A stretch of DNA of 64,000 bases from an uncultured Sinobacteraceae bacterium (GTDB lineage: Bacteria; Pseudomonadota; Gammaproteobacteria; Steroidobacterales; Steroidobacteraceae): positions 62,001 through 126,000 of the forward strand of contig CALEKY010000062.1 in assembly GCA_937902995.1 (NCBI GenBank), in the 5' to 3' direction. The first letter of the stretch is position 1. Every line of letters begins with the position of its first letter. Shown one piece after another: positions 40,777 through 49,489 of the stretch. Both the position numbers and the translations under genes were made by a program. Below the pieces are notes generated by a model. The model was not told the DNA's origin. It was given only the letters and a program-made list of their open reading frames with translations, and searched no databases.

Positions 40777-42051
40777 ATGCAGCAAGACCAGCAGCGCACG
40801 CCGATCTATCGCTCGCTCTATTTCCAGGTCATCGTCGCCATCGTCATCGGCGTTCTGCTCGGGCACTTCTTCCCCGAGATCGGCGCCAAGATGAAGCCGC
40901 TCGGCGACGGCTTCATCAAGCTCATCAAGATGATGATCGCGCCCATCATCTTCTGTACGGTCGTCACCGGCATCGCCGGCATGGAGAACATGAAGGCGGT
41001 CGGACGCACCGGCGTGTATGCCTTGTTGTACTTCGAGATCGTGAGCACGGTGGCGCTCATCATCGGTCTCGTCATCGTCAATGTCGTCGAGCCCGGTGTC
41101 GGCATGAACATCGACGTCTCTACGCTCGATGCTTCGAAGATCCAGGGCTATGCGAAGGCCGCCGAGCAGCAAAGTGTCGTCGACTTCTTCTTGCACGTGA
41201 TTCCGAGCACGTTCGTCGATGCATTCGCGAGCGGCGAGATCCTGCAAGTGCTGCTGATCGCTCTCTTGTTCGGTTTCGCGCTGCATGCGGTCGGTCCGCG
41301 CGCACGGCCCATCTACGACTTCATCGACGGCGTCTCCCACGTGCTGTTCCGCATCGTCGGCATGATCATGTACGTGGCGCCGATCGGCGCCTTCGGCGCG
41401 ATGGCATTCACGATCGGCAATTACGGAATCGACAAGTTGAAAGATCTCGCGTGGCTGATGATCTGTTTCTACGCCACGTGCCTCCTGTTCATCTTCTTCG
41501 TGCTCGGCACGATTGCCCGCGTGCACGGGTTCTCCATCACGCGGTTCATTCGCTACATCAAGGACGAGTTGCTGATCGTGCTCGGCACCTCGTCTTCCGA
41601 GTCGGTGCTACCGCGCATGATGGCGAAAATGGAATCGGCCGGTGCGGCGAAATCGGTCGTCGGTCTCGTGATTCCGACCGGCTATTCGTTCAATCTGGAC
41701 GGCACGTCCATTTACCTGACGATGGCGGCGGTCTTCATCGCCCAGGCGACCAATACGCCGATGACGTTGATGGACCAGCTCACGCTCCTTGGCGTGCTGC
41801 TGCTGACCTCCAAAGGCGCCGCCGGGGTGACGGGTAGCGGGTTCATCGTGCTTGCGGCCACCTTGTCGGCCGTTGGTACATTGCCAGTGACCGCATTAGC
41901 GTTGATCCTGGGGATCGACAGGTTCATGTCGGAAGCGCGCGCTCTCACGAATCTCATCGGCAACGGCGTTGCAACAGTCGTCGTCGCGAAGTGGTGCAAT
42001 GCGCTCGATGAAAAGCAGCTGCAGGAGCAGCTGCAGCCCAAGTCCGGCTGA
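40777..42051 (+). CDS. dctA: Dicarboxylate/amino acid:cation symporter (DctA/GltP family)
   Basis: A protein of 424 residues with about eight membrane segments and two re-entrant loops. The family motifs are clear: the serine-rich loop GTSSSESVLPRMM, VIPTGYSFNLDGTSIYLT, and LIGNGVATVVVAKW at the end. It imports C4-dicarboxylates, or glutamate/aspartate, with protons or sodium. DctA and GltP are not safely separated by eye; length and the N-terminus (SLYFQVIVAIVIGVLLGH) fit DctA. It stands alone with about 260 bases on each side; the upstream gap has no gene. Confidence 0.9.
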   Translation: MQQDQQRTPIYRSLYFQVIVAIVIGVLLGHFFPEIGAKMKPLGDGFIKLIKMMIAPIIFCTVVTGIAGMENMKAVGRTGVYALLYFEIVSTVALIIGLVIVNVVEPGVGMNIDVSTLDASKIQGYAKAAEQQSVVDFFLHVIPSTFVDAFASGEILQVLLIALLFGFALHAVGPRARPIYDFIDGVSHVLFRIVGMIMYVAPIGAFGAMAFTIGNYGIDKLKDLAWLMICFYATCLLFIFFVLGTIARVHGFSITRFIRYIKDELLIVLGTSSSESVLPRMMAKMESAGAAKSVVGLVIPTGYSFNLDGTSIYLTMAAVFIAQATNTPMTLMDQLTLLGVLLLTSKGAAGVTGSGFIVLAATLSAVGTLPVTALALILGIDRFMSEARALTNLIGNGVATVVVAKWCNALDEKQLQEQLQPKSG

Positions 42052-42312
42052 GCGCTCGAGTTCCGACACGACCGCGTCGAAACGGAACCCGCAGCGCTGT
42101 CGTGGAGTTTGAGTGCTCGAGGCCCGTGCCGGGCTTTTCTCTCGAGGTCTCCTATTTCCGACAGGCAGCTCTGACCGGCGTGCAGGCTCAAAGGCCTGGA
42201 TGCCGGGTGATCGGCTGCCAAGCGCCATCAAGTGCTTGCCTTGCTGCGATAGGGCGGCTCGATGCTGCGACAGGTACCCAGTCGGAAAGGCCGCGGACTA
42301 AACTCCCCCCAA

Positions 42313-44361
42313 ATGAGTGCGTCGATAGACAACGGAACTGCAAGCACCGAGGACTCGCGCGAGCGCCTATCGGCTTGGCTGGACGATTACATTGCCGGCC
42401 GATGCGACCGCAGCAAGATGCACGAGCAGTTTCTGGAGGTCTGCCGCAGCAATCCCGAAGCGCCTTGGGACGCGCTGGCGTTGTTGGATCAATATCAGCG
42501 GCGAGGACGCATCGATGTCGGTGTCGTACGCTCGTTGAAAGCTGATATCGCACAGCTCGTATTCGGCGTCGCCACCCAGACCGAAGAACTGCAGGAAGGC
42601 GAAGCCACCGTAGACACGGATACGACGGGTGCTCGGTGGCGCAAGCTCTACGCAGAGCGTGGCGAGCCCGATACGGACGAGGCACCGATTCAGCATCCGG
42701 TGCAGCGCGCTTTCGATCCTGTCACGCGCCCGCCACCGCTTGCCGTCGAGCGCAAACCTCTCGCATCCGGCGCCGCAGCGTCCGCGAAGATTGGACCGGG
42801 TTCCGTTTTGCGCGATCGCTACGAGCTCATGGAAGCGATTCGCTCCGATCGGTTCGGCACGGTTTATCAAGCCTTCGACCGGCACCGCAGCCATTTGCCC
42901 GCGCCGCGCTGCTATGTGGCCATTCGCGTGTTCGAGCTGTCGCAGCACGATCGCGAAGCGGAAATCGCCACGCTCGAACGTCAGGCCTACGAAGCGCAGT
43001 CCCTGTCGCATCCGAACATTGCGAGCGTATTCGACCTCGACCGGCACGGGGAGACGTACTTCGCCGTCATGGAGTTCATCGAGGGCGAAACGTTGGGCGA
43101 TGTGCTGCACCGACTCGCCGGAAGAGCGCTTTCTCGCGAGCGGGCGATTGCGGTGCTCAGCGCTGTCGGAGCCGCATTGGTCCACGCGCATCGGCTCGGC
43201 ATGGTCCATGGCGATCTGAGGCCTGCATCGATCGTTTTGACGACGCACGGCGAAGTGAAGGTGATCGATTTCGGCTTTGCGCGTTCGCGGCCAGTGGATC
43301 AGTGGGCAGGCAGCGAGCCGAGCATCGACGGCGATGCCGACAGGACCGCTGCATACGCAAGCATCGAGCGGATCGACGGTGACGAGCCGCATCCGCGCGA
43401 CGACGTGTACAGCTTTGCCTGCATCGCGTACGAGGCCTTGTCCGGCCGCCATCCGTATGGCGGGCGGTCGGCAGCTCTGGCGCGCGTGCACGGACGTTCG
43501 CCGCAGAAGATTGCCGGTCTCAATCCGCGCCAATGGCAGGCGCTCGAGCTTGCCCTGAAATGGAATCGAGAAGAACGGCGCATCGACGTCGAGCAGCTCC
43601 TGGAGGCGCTCGGGATGATCGAGGGCGGTCGAGCCGTACCGGCTGTGGCGACCTCGCTCGAAAATCCTTTCGGGCGCGGCAAGGGCCTGCTGTTGATGAT
43701 GGTGCTCATCGTGGCCGCGGGTGCGATCGGGTGGTGGCAGTGGCCGCGGTTCATCGAAGCCGATCGCGCAAGCCCGGTCCCGGCAGCGACAGAACCCGAC
43801 TCGACTCCGTCCGAATCGTCGACGGACCCATCGGCCATCGAATCGACGCCCAATGCGCCGAGCGCTGAAGGGGCTTCGAAGCAAGCCTCAATGCCGAAGA
43901 TCCCATCGACCGGCGAGATCGTCACCGCGACCGCCGAGGAGCCGTCCGCAACTCAACCGGAGAAGTCGGCGCCGAGCGAGCCGCGCGCACACGAGCCTGA
44001 AGGGGTGGCTGCTCACGTGCCGCCGACGGTCGAATTCGACAAGGACACCTATGTGGCGACCGAGGACGAGGGCTCGGTGAGGCTGACGATTCGGCGCCAT
44101 GGTTCGACGCGCAACGCCGTGCGTTTCCGTTGGGTGCTTCGGCCCAATTCGGCGGAGGCCGGTGCGGATTACGCTGCGATCGGTCCGGGTGTCGAAGTCA
44201 TACCGCCAGGGAGCGCAACCGCCACGTTGACGATTCCTCTCGTCGTCGATGCCGTGCCGGAGAACACCGAGCTCTTCCTGGTTGAGCTGGAGGCGCTCGA
44301 CGATGAAGTCAGGATCGGCGCACGTGCCCACGCAGCGGTCATCATAGTCGACGACGACTGA
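42313..44361 (+). CDS. Degenerate Ser/Thr protein-kinase-like protein with Calx-beta domain
   Basis: A protein of 682 residues from ATG 42313. An N-terminal helical region (1-165) precedes a kinase-like domain (about 168-440), one membrane segment (about 467-485), a Ser/Pro/Glu-rich linker and a periplasmic Calx-beta domain (about 575-682: VEFDKDTYVATEDEGSVRLTI). Several kinase residues deviate: the VAIK lysine is Arg205, the Gly loop reads SDRFGTVY, and the catalytic loop reads HGDLRPAS (299-306) in place of HRDLKPEN. Asp301 and the DFG (319-321) remain. It may be a pseudokinase or a weak kinase that signals between periplasm and cytoplasm. Confidence 0.85.
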   Translation: MSASIDNGTASTEDSRERLSAWLDDYIAGRCDRSKMHEQFLEVCRSNPEAPWDALALLDQYQRRGRIDVGVVRSLKADIAQLVFGVATQTEELQEGEATVDTDTTGARWRKLYAERGEPDTDEAPIQHPVQRAFDPVTRPPPLAVERKPLASGAAASAKIGPGSVLRDRYELMEAIRSDRFGTVYQAFDRHRSHLPAPRCYVAIRVFELSQHDREAEIATLERQAYEAQSLSHPNIASVFDLDRHGETYFAVMEFIEGETLGDVLHRLAGRALSRERAIAVLSAVGAALVHAHRLGMVHGDLRPASIVLTTHGEVKVIDFGFARSRPVDQWAGSEPSIDGDADRTAAYASIERIDGDEPHPRDDVYSFACIAYEALSGRHPYGGRSAALARVHGRSPQKIAGLNPRQWQALELALKWNREERRIDVEQLLEALGMIEGGRAVPAVATSLENPFGRGKGLLLMMVLIVAAGAIGWWQWPRFIEADRASPVPAATEPDSTPSESSTDPSAIESTPNAPSAEGASKQASMPKIPSTGEIVTATAEEPSATQPEKSAPSEPRAHEPEGVAAHVPPTVEFDKDTYVATEDEGSVRLTIRRHGSTRNAVRFRWVLRPNSAEAGADYAAIGPGVEVIPPGSATATLTIPLVVDAVPENTELFLVELEALDDEVRIGARAHAAVIIVDDD

Positions 44362-44476
44362 TCGGCTGAATACTGACAGGCGATCGACCCGAACGATTCG
44401 GCAGAATGGTGAATGCCTCGCGTTCGGTCGAGTGTCGGGTGCAGCGCACGTTTTCGGGCTCGCTCGTGGATACGAG

Positions 44477-44791
44477 ATGAATATCAAGTTCTCGCAAAAC
44501 GCCGTGCGTTGCCGCGTGCAACGTACCGAATTGGACCGGCTTCTCTCCGGGCGCGCAGTGACGCTCGAAGTTTCCCTACCGCGCAATCACGTGTTTCGCG
44601 CCAGCGTATGGCCTGGTGCGATGGGCGGTTGGCAGCTGGAAAGCGATCCGACCGGCATCTGGATCACGATTCCGAAGGAGGAGCTGCACGCATTTGCCGA
44701 ACGGCTGCCGAGCAAGGAAGGCCTCGAGCACGTGTTCGAAGCCGGCGACGGTTTCGTCAAGGTGAGTTTCGAGGTCGACGTTCGCGACTAA
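44477..44791 (+). CDS. Small conserved hypothetical protein (possibly DUF7009)
   Basis: A protein of 104 residues from ATG 44477 (MNIKFSQNAVRCRVQRTELD). It is soluble, with no signal or membrane segment; strands alternate through LEVSLPRN, RASVWPG, GWQLES and WITIPKEELHAFAERLP. The N-terminal pattern M-x-I-K/R...N-x-x-R-x-R-x...E recalls the DUF7009 family, but I am not sure. It lies 115 bases after the kinase-like gene and is convergent with purD, separated by a palindromic element. Confidence 0.6.
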   Translation: MNIKFSQNAVRCRVQRTELDRLLSGRAVTLEVSLPRNHVFRASVWPGAMGGWQLESDPTGIWITIPKEELHAFAERLPSKEGLEHVFEAGDGFVKVSFEVDVRD

Positions 44792-44798
44792 AACTTCT

Positions 44799-44886
44799 CT
44801 CAAAACGTCGTGAGCTGCCGCAGGTCGCGTCCGCAAAGACGCGCCGGTGCTGATCGCCGGTTACCTGCGGGCGCAGTCGTTTTGAG
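44799..44886. repeat. Dispersed palindromic element, copy 2 (branched hairpin)
   Basis: Outer arms CTCAAAACG and CGTTTTGAG (nine bases, perfect) and inner arms CGCAGGT and ACCTGCG (seven, perfect) enclose 37 bases. Within these, GCGTC/GACGC and CCGG/CCGG can form two further hairpins, so the whole can fold as a branched structure. TTTTT follows on the plus strand and TTTT on the minus strand, so it likely ends both the hypothetical gene and purD transcripts. It shares arms with 5365-5427. Confidence 0.75.
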
Positions 44887-44893
44887 ATAGTTT

Positions 44894-46186
44894 TTATTCG
44901 CCTGCGCGCTCTTCGCGGGCGATCGCGCGATAGCCGATGTCGCGGCGATAGTGAATGCCGGGCCACGTGATCGCTTCGGCGAGCCGATACGCTGCACGTT
45001 GCGCCTCGCGCACGGAATCGCCGAGCCCGACGGCACACAGCACTCTGCCGCCGTTCGTTACGACCTGTTCGCCGGCGAGCTTCGTGCCGGCGTGGAAGAC
45101 TTTCCCAGGCAATTGCGCTGCATCGTCCAGGCCCGAGATCGGATCGCCTTTGCGCACGGACTCCGGATAGCCGGCGGCTGCGAGCACGACGCCGAGCGCC
45201 GCTCGCGGATCCCAGCGTGCGTCGACGTCTTGCAAGCGGTTGTCGATGGCGGCTTCGCAGAGATCGACCAGATCCGATTGCAGCCGCATCATGATCGGCT
45301 GCGTTTCTGGATCGCCGAAACGACAATTGAACTCGAGCACGTTCGGCGTGCCGTCGGGTGCGATCATCAGCCCCGCATATAGAAAGCCGAGATACGACAC
45401 GCCATCGGCTGCGAGCCCGCGCACCGTCGGCTCCATCACTTCACGCATGATGCGTGCGTGAATTTGGTCGGTGACGACCGGTGCAGGCGAGTACGCACCC
45501 ATTCCGCCGGTATTCGGTCCCTTGTCCGCATCGTCGCGGCGTTTGTGATCCTGCGAAGTTGCAAGCGGCAGGATCTGCTCGCCCGAAACGATGGCAATGA
45601 AGCTCGCTTCTTCGCCTTGCAGGAACTCTTCGATGACGATCGTCTCGCCAGCCGATCCGAACTGTCCGTCGAACATGGCTTGCGCGCAGCGAATCGCTTC
45701 TTCGGTCGTTTCGCAAATGACGACGCCTTTGCCGGCAGCCAGGCCGTCCGCTTTTACCACGAGCGGGGCACGCTGTTTGCGTACCCAATCGGGATCGAAC
45801 GATGCTTTCGTGAACGTTGCGTACGCGGCAGTCGGAATGCCGTGCCGCTTCAAGAAATCTTTCGTGAACGCCTTCGAGCCTTCGAGCCGCGCCGCGGCTT
45901 TGCTCGGTCCGAAGCATCGAAGATTGGCGGCTTGGAATGCATCGGCTATGCCGAGCACGAGCGGTGCTTCGGGGCCAACGATCGTCAGCTCGATCTTCTC
46001 GCGCTGCGCGAACTCGACGAGTGCAGGAATGTTTTCGGCAGCGATGTCGACGTTCGACACTCGCGGCTCGCGCGCCGTACCGGCGTTACCCGGCGCAACG
46101 AAGACGTGTTCGACGCGCGGCGATTGAGCCGCCTTCCACGCGAGTGCGTGCTCGCGACCGCCGGAACCGATGACGAGCACTTTCAT
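44894..46186 (-). CDS. purD: Phosphoribosylamine-glycine ligase (GARS)
   Basis: A protein of 430 residues (E. coli 429). The N-terminus MKVLVIGSGGREHALAWK, the ATP-grasp block PLVVKADGLAAGKGVVI and the metal-site block EFNCRFGDPETQ are all intact. It joins glycine to phosphoribosylamine in purine synthesis. It is the last gene of the leftward run and follows purH across a 193-base spacer that holds an inverted pair of heptamer arrays. Confidence 0.97.
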   Translation of the reverse strand: MKVLVIGSGGREHALAWKAAQSPRVEHVFVAPGNAGTAREPRVSNVDIAAENIPALVEFAQREKIELTIVGPEAPLVLGIADAFQAANLRCFGPSKAAARLEGSKAFTKDFLKRHGIPTAAYATFTKASFDPDWVRKQRAPLVVKADGLAAGKGVVICETTEEAIRCAQAMFDGQFGSAGETIVIEEFLQGEEASFIAIVSGEQILPLATSQDHKRRDDADKGPNTGGMGAYSPAPVVTDQIHARIMREVMEPTVRGLAADGVSYLGFLYAGLMIAPDGTPNVLEFNCRFGDPETQPIMMRLQSDLVDLCEAAIDNRLQDVDARWDPRAALGVVLAAAGYPESVRKGDPISGLDDAAQLPGKVFHAGTKLAGEQVVTNGGRVLCAVGLGDSVREAQRAAYRLAEAITWPGIHYRRDIGYRAIAREERAGE

Positions 46187-46201
46187 GCCGCGCTCCGGTT
46201 A

Positions 46202-46349
46202 GGCTGTGGGCTGTAGGCTGTAGGCTGCAGGTAGAAAGAAAGCGTTCGAACGTGTGGCTTCACAGTGACTTTCTCGCAGACGACGAAATTCAGGCAGAGA
46301 CGCCGGCTCGCACTCTCACTACAGCCTAGAGCCTACAGTCTACAGCCTG
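46202..46349. repeat. Inverted pair of GGCTGTA heptamer arrays between purH and purD (locus H)
   Basis: Four GGCTGTA-type units at 46202-46231 face four TACAGCC-type units at 46320-46349, with 88 bases between. The two arrays are reverse complements in register over most units, so the purH-purD spacer RNA can form a long stem. The enclosed spacer shows no gene. Confidence 0.9.
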
Positions 46350-46386
46350 TCATTGATTCGATTGGCAGCGCCAACCGAATCAATGA
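46350..46386 (-). terminator. Hairpin overlapping the purH stop codon
   Basis: Arms TCATTGATTCG and CGAATCAATGA plus inner TTGG/CCAA pairs give a stem of 16 bases with a five-base loop and only a G-U wobble. The purH stop codon lies within the first arm as transcribed. No T-run follows, so it is more likely a 3'-end or processing structure than an intrinsic terminator. Confidence 0.75.
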
Positions 46387-47936
46387 CGGAAATGCCTCAT
46401 CCCTGTAAACACCATCGCCATGCCGTGCTCGTTCGCGGCGTCGATGACTTCCTGATCGCGCATCGAGCCGCCGGGTTGAATCACGGCGCTGATACCGTAC
46501 TCGGCGGCGACATCGAGGCCGTCGCGGAACGGGAAGAACGCGTCCGAGGCCATCACCGAACCTTGTACGGTGAAACCTTCGTCTTTCGCCTTCATCGCCG
46601 CGATGCGGGAAGAGACGACGCGGCTCATCTGGCCTGCGCCGACGCCGATCGTCATCCGATCTTTCGCATAGACGATCGCGTTCGATTTCACGAACTTGCA
46701 CACCTGCCATGCGAACAACAAATCGTCGAGCTCGGCCTGAGTTGGCTGACGTTTGGTAACGACCTTCAGATCCGCCAGCGATACCATGCCTTCGTCGCGC
46801 GATTGCACGAGCAGCCCGCCGTTGACGCTGCGATATTCGTGGCGAATGTTCGTGGGATTGAGGGAGCCAGTCGCAAGAACGCGCACGTTCTGTTTCGCTG
46901 CGCACACTTCCAGCGCTTCGGGTTCGACTTGCGGCGCGATGATGAGCTCGACGAACTGTCGGTCGAGAATGGCGCGCGCAACAGTTGCTGTCAGCGGTCG
47001 ATTGAACGCGATGATGCCGCCGAACGCGGACGTCTTGTCGGTGCTGTAGGCGCGGTCGTACGCACCGAGGATGTTCTTCGCCACAGCTACACCGCACGGG
47101 TTTGCGTGCTTGACGATGACGCATGCGGGCTCGGCGAACTGACGCACGCATTCGAACGCGGTGTCGCCGTCGGCAACGTTGTTGTACGACAGCGCCTTGC
47201 CTTGCAGTTGTTGTGCGGTGCCGATGCTCGCGCCCGGCGAATTGGGCACGGTGTAGAACGCGGCTGTTTGATGCGGGTTCTCGCCGTAGCGCAGATCGAG
47301 ACGTTTACGGAAATGCACGGAGAGCGATTCCGGAAATTCGGCTTCGGCGCCTTGCGTTACCCGGCCGAGATAGCTTGCAACCGCGGAGTCGTAGCTCGCC
47401 GTGTGGGCGAATGCTTTCGCGGCGAGTTGTTTGCGACGCTCGAGCGAAACCGCACCGCCGTTCTTGCGCATTTCATCGAGCACGCTCGAATAGTCCGCCG
47501 GATCGACGACGACGGTCACGCGGTCGTGATTCTTCGCAGCTGCGCGGACCATGGCCGGTCCGCCGATGTCGATGTTCTCGATCGCGTCCTCGTACGTGCA
47601 ATCCGGCTTCGCGATCGTGGCGGCGAATGGATATAGATTCACGACGAGCAAATCGATCGGCTCGATACCGTGCTGCTGCATCACCGCTTCGTCGACGCCA
47701 CGACGCCCGAGCAATCCGCCATGAATCTTCGGATGCAGCGTCTTTACGCGACCGTCCATGATTTCCGGAAAGCCGGTGTGCGCCGACACCTGAGTCACCG
47801 GGATGCCGTTCTTTTCGAGCAGCGTCGCGGTGCCTCCTGTGGAGAGAATGGCAACGCCTTGCTCGTGCAAAGCTTTGGCGAATTCGACGAGACCGTCTTT
47901 GTTGGAAACGCTCAAGAGGGCGCGGCGGATTGACAT
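46380..47936 (-). CDS. purH: Bifunctional AICAR transformylase / IMP cyclohydrolase
   Basis: A protein of 518 residues from ATG 47936 (MSIRRALLSVSNKDG), the usual start; fourteen further codons up to 47978 are open but unlikely. The N-terminal MGS-like cyclohydrolase half has STGGTATLL and the VKTLHPKIHGG block. The transformylase half has LRYGENPHQTAAFY, KHANPCGVA and the C-terminal SDAFFPFRDGLDVAAEYG. It performs the last two steps to IMP. It lies between fis and purD in the order fis-purH-purD. Confidence 0.97.
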   Translation of the reverse strand: MSIRRALLSVSNKDGLVEFAKALHEQGVAILSTGGTATLLEKNGIPVTQVSAHTGFPEIMDGRVKTLHPKIHGGLLGRRGVDEAVMQQHGIEPIDLLVVNLYPFAATIAKPDCTYEDAIENIDIGGPAMVRAAAKNHDRVTVVVDPADYSSVLDEMRKNGGAVSLERRKQLAAKAFAHTASYDSAVASYLGRVTQGAEAEFPESLSVHFRKRLDLRYGENPHQTAAFYTVPNSPGASIGTAQQLQGKALSYNNVADGDTAFECVRQFAEPACVIVKHANPCGVAVAKNILGAYDRAYSTDKTSAFGGIIAFNRPLTATVARAILDRQFVELIIAPQVEPEALEVCAAKQNVRVLATGSLNPTNIRHEYRSVNGGLLVQSRDEGMVSLADLKVVTKRQPTQAELDDLLFAWQVCKFVKSNAIVYAKDRMTIGVGAGQMSRVVSSRIAAMKAKDEGFTVQGSVMASDAFFPFRDGLDVAAEYGISAVIQPGGSMRDQEVIDAANEHGMAMVFTGMRHFRH

Positions 47937-48018
47937 GGTCGTTACGGCAGCAATTGGAGGATTCGGCAGATCGTGCATCGAGGCAGACTCGCGCCCGTCG
48001 CTTCAGCAACGGCTCACG

Positions 48019-48309
48019 TCACTGCACGAGCCCGTATGTTTTGAGTTTCTTGCGCAACGTGCCTCGGTTGATGCCGAGGATGTCCGCGGCACGGCTTTGA
48101 TTGCCTTCGGCGTAATCGAGCACGGCCTTGAACAGCGGCTCTTCGACCTCGCGCAGCACGAGCTCGTAGAGCTGCGCGGGCTTGTGGCCGTTCAAGGCTG
48201 CGAAATAGGAGTCGAGCGCTTCGGCGCACAACGCGCGCAACGGCACGGCGCGCGTGGAAGGTCGTGAAATCGGCTCTCTTCGAGCTCTAGTTCTTTTCTT
48301 CGTCGCCAT
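48019..48309 (-). CDS. fis: Nucleoid-associated regulator Fis
   Basis: A protein of 96 residues (E. coli 98). The C-terminal helix-turn-helix is GNQSRAADILGINRGTLRKKLKTYGL, and the central helices (LYELVLREVEEPLFKAVLDYAEG) match Fis. The N-terminal 20 residues are more basic than usual (KKRTRARRE) and differ from the beta-hairpin of enteric Fis. It bends DNA and tunes rRNA and growth genes. The dusB-fis order is the conserved one; fis lies 61 bases after dusB and 82 bases before purH. Confidence 0.95.
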   Translation of the reverse strand: MATKKRTRARREPISRPSTRAVPLRALCAEALDSYFAALNGHKPAQLYELVLREVEEPLFKAVLDYAEGNQSRAADILGINRGTLRKKLKTYGLVQ

Positions 48310-48370
48310 GGGCTCTCCGCCAAATTCATCGTCAAGCAGCGGCAGCCGCTGCGCCGCACGTCACGGGGAA

Positions 48371-49372
48371 TCAAGCAGCGTTCGACAGCGACTTGGCGTC
48401 GGCAGCCGCGAGCGCATCGAAGTATTCGCCTGCGAGCTCGAGCTGCGTTCGTGCGTCGGTCGCCTGCATCATGGCATGACGAAGAGCATGGCCGGACGCT
48501 TGACCCTTCGCATACCAATCGATGTGCTTGCGCGCGATCCTGACTCCAGCTTCTTCCCCGTAGAAAGCATGCAGATCGCGCAAATGAGCGAGCATGATAT
48601 CACGGACTTCTGCGATGGAAGGGGCGGGAGGCTCGACGCCGCTCTCCAGGTACGCGGCAATTTCCCGGAAGATCCATGGGCGGCCTTGTGCGCTGCGTCC
48701 GATCATCACGCCATCTGCGCCCGTTTGTTCAAGCACCCACTTCGCTTTGCGCGGTGAGTCGATGTCGCCATTAGCGAAAATCGGAATCGAAACTGCTCGT
48801 TTCACGGCGCGGATCGTTTCGTATTCCGCTTCGCCTTCGAACTTGCAAGCGCGCGTGCGCCCGTGAATGGCAAGCGCTTGGATGCCGATGTCTTCGGCCA
48901 TTCGGGCAATACGCACGGCATTGCGATTTGCGGGGTCCCACCCTGTGCGCATTTTCAGGGTTACGGGTACTGGTACGGCCTTGACAACGGCCTCGAGGAT
49001 TTGACGTACGAGAGTTTCGTCTCGCAGTAGCGCAGAGCCCGCCGCGCGATTGCATACCTTTTTCGCCGGGCAGCCCATGTTGATATCGATGATTTGCGCA
49101 CCTGCATCCACGTTGAGCTGCGCGGCCTGCGCCATCATCGCGGGATCGGCGCCGGCAATCTGCACGATGCACGGCTCCGGCTCGCCGCTATGGTCCATTC
49201 TCCGCCGCGATTTTTCCGTGTGCCACAAGCGCACATCGCTCGTGAGCATTTCCCCCGCGGCAATTCCCGCACCCATGCTTCGGCACAAGCGCCGAAACGG
49301 CAAGTCGGTGACTCCCGCCATCGGCGCGAGCGCGAGGTTGTTGTCGAGGATGTAGGGGCCGATGCGGAGCAT
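48371..49372 (-). CDS. dusB: tRNA-dihydrouridine synthase B
   Basis: A protein of 333 residues. The FMN/TIM-barrel features are LAPMAGVTDLPFRR, IDINMGCPAKKVCN with the catalytic cysteine, KMRTGWD, HGRTRACKFEGEA and NGDIDSPRKA, then GRSAQGRPWIF. It reduces uridine in the tRNA D-loop using NADPH and FMN. It immediately precedes fis, as in most gammaproteobacteria, where the two form one operon. Confidence 0.97.
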   Translation of the reverse strand: MLRIGPYILDNNLALAPMAGVTDLPFRRLCRSMGAGIAAGEMLTSDVRLWHTEKSRRRMDHSGEPEPCIVQIAGADPAMMAQAAQLNVDAGAQIIDINMGCPAKKVCNRAAGSALLRDETLVRQILEAVVKAVPVPVTLKMRTGWDPANRNAVRIARMAEDIGIQALAIHGRTRACKFEGEAEYETIRAVKRAVSIPIFANGDIDSPRKAKWVLEQTGADGVMIGRSAQGRPWIFREIAAYLESGVEPPAPSIAEVRDIMLAHLRDLHAFYGEEAGVRIARKHIDWYAKGQASGHALRHAMMQATDARTQLELAGEYFDALAAADAKSLSNAA

Positions 49373-49383
49373 TTGAGAGAAGA

Positions 49384-49482
49384 CTACAGGCTACAGGCAA
49401 CAGGTTACAGGGCGCGGGGCTTGGGTCAAAAAACCCGCGCGAACGCGCGCTCTACCTTCAGCCTACAGTCTTCAGCCTTCAG
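49384..49482. repeat. Inverted heptamer arrays between the DUF3426 gene and dusB (locus I)
   Basis: Six units at 49384-49425 change word part-way, from CTACAGG to GCTTGGG. Four units of CCTTCAG/CCTACAG type at 49455-49482 lie in the opposite orientation. Between them is a leftward hairpin (GCGCG-CGTT-CGCGC) followed by GGGTTTTTT (49426-49452) that could act as a weak intrinsic terminator before dusB. Confidence 0.8.
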
Positions 49483-49489
49483 TCTGGAA

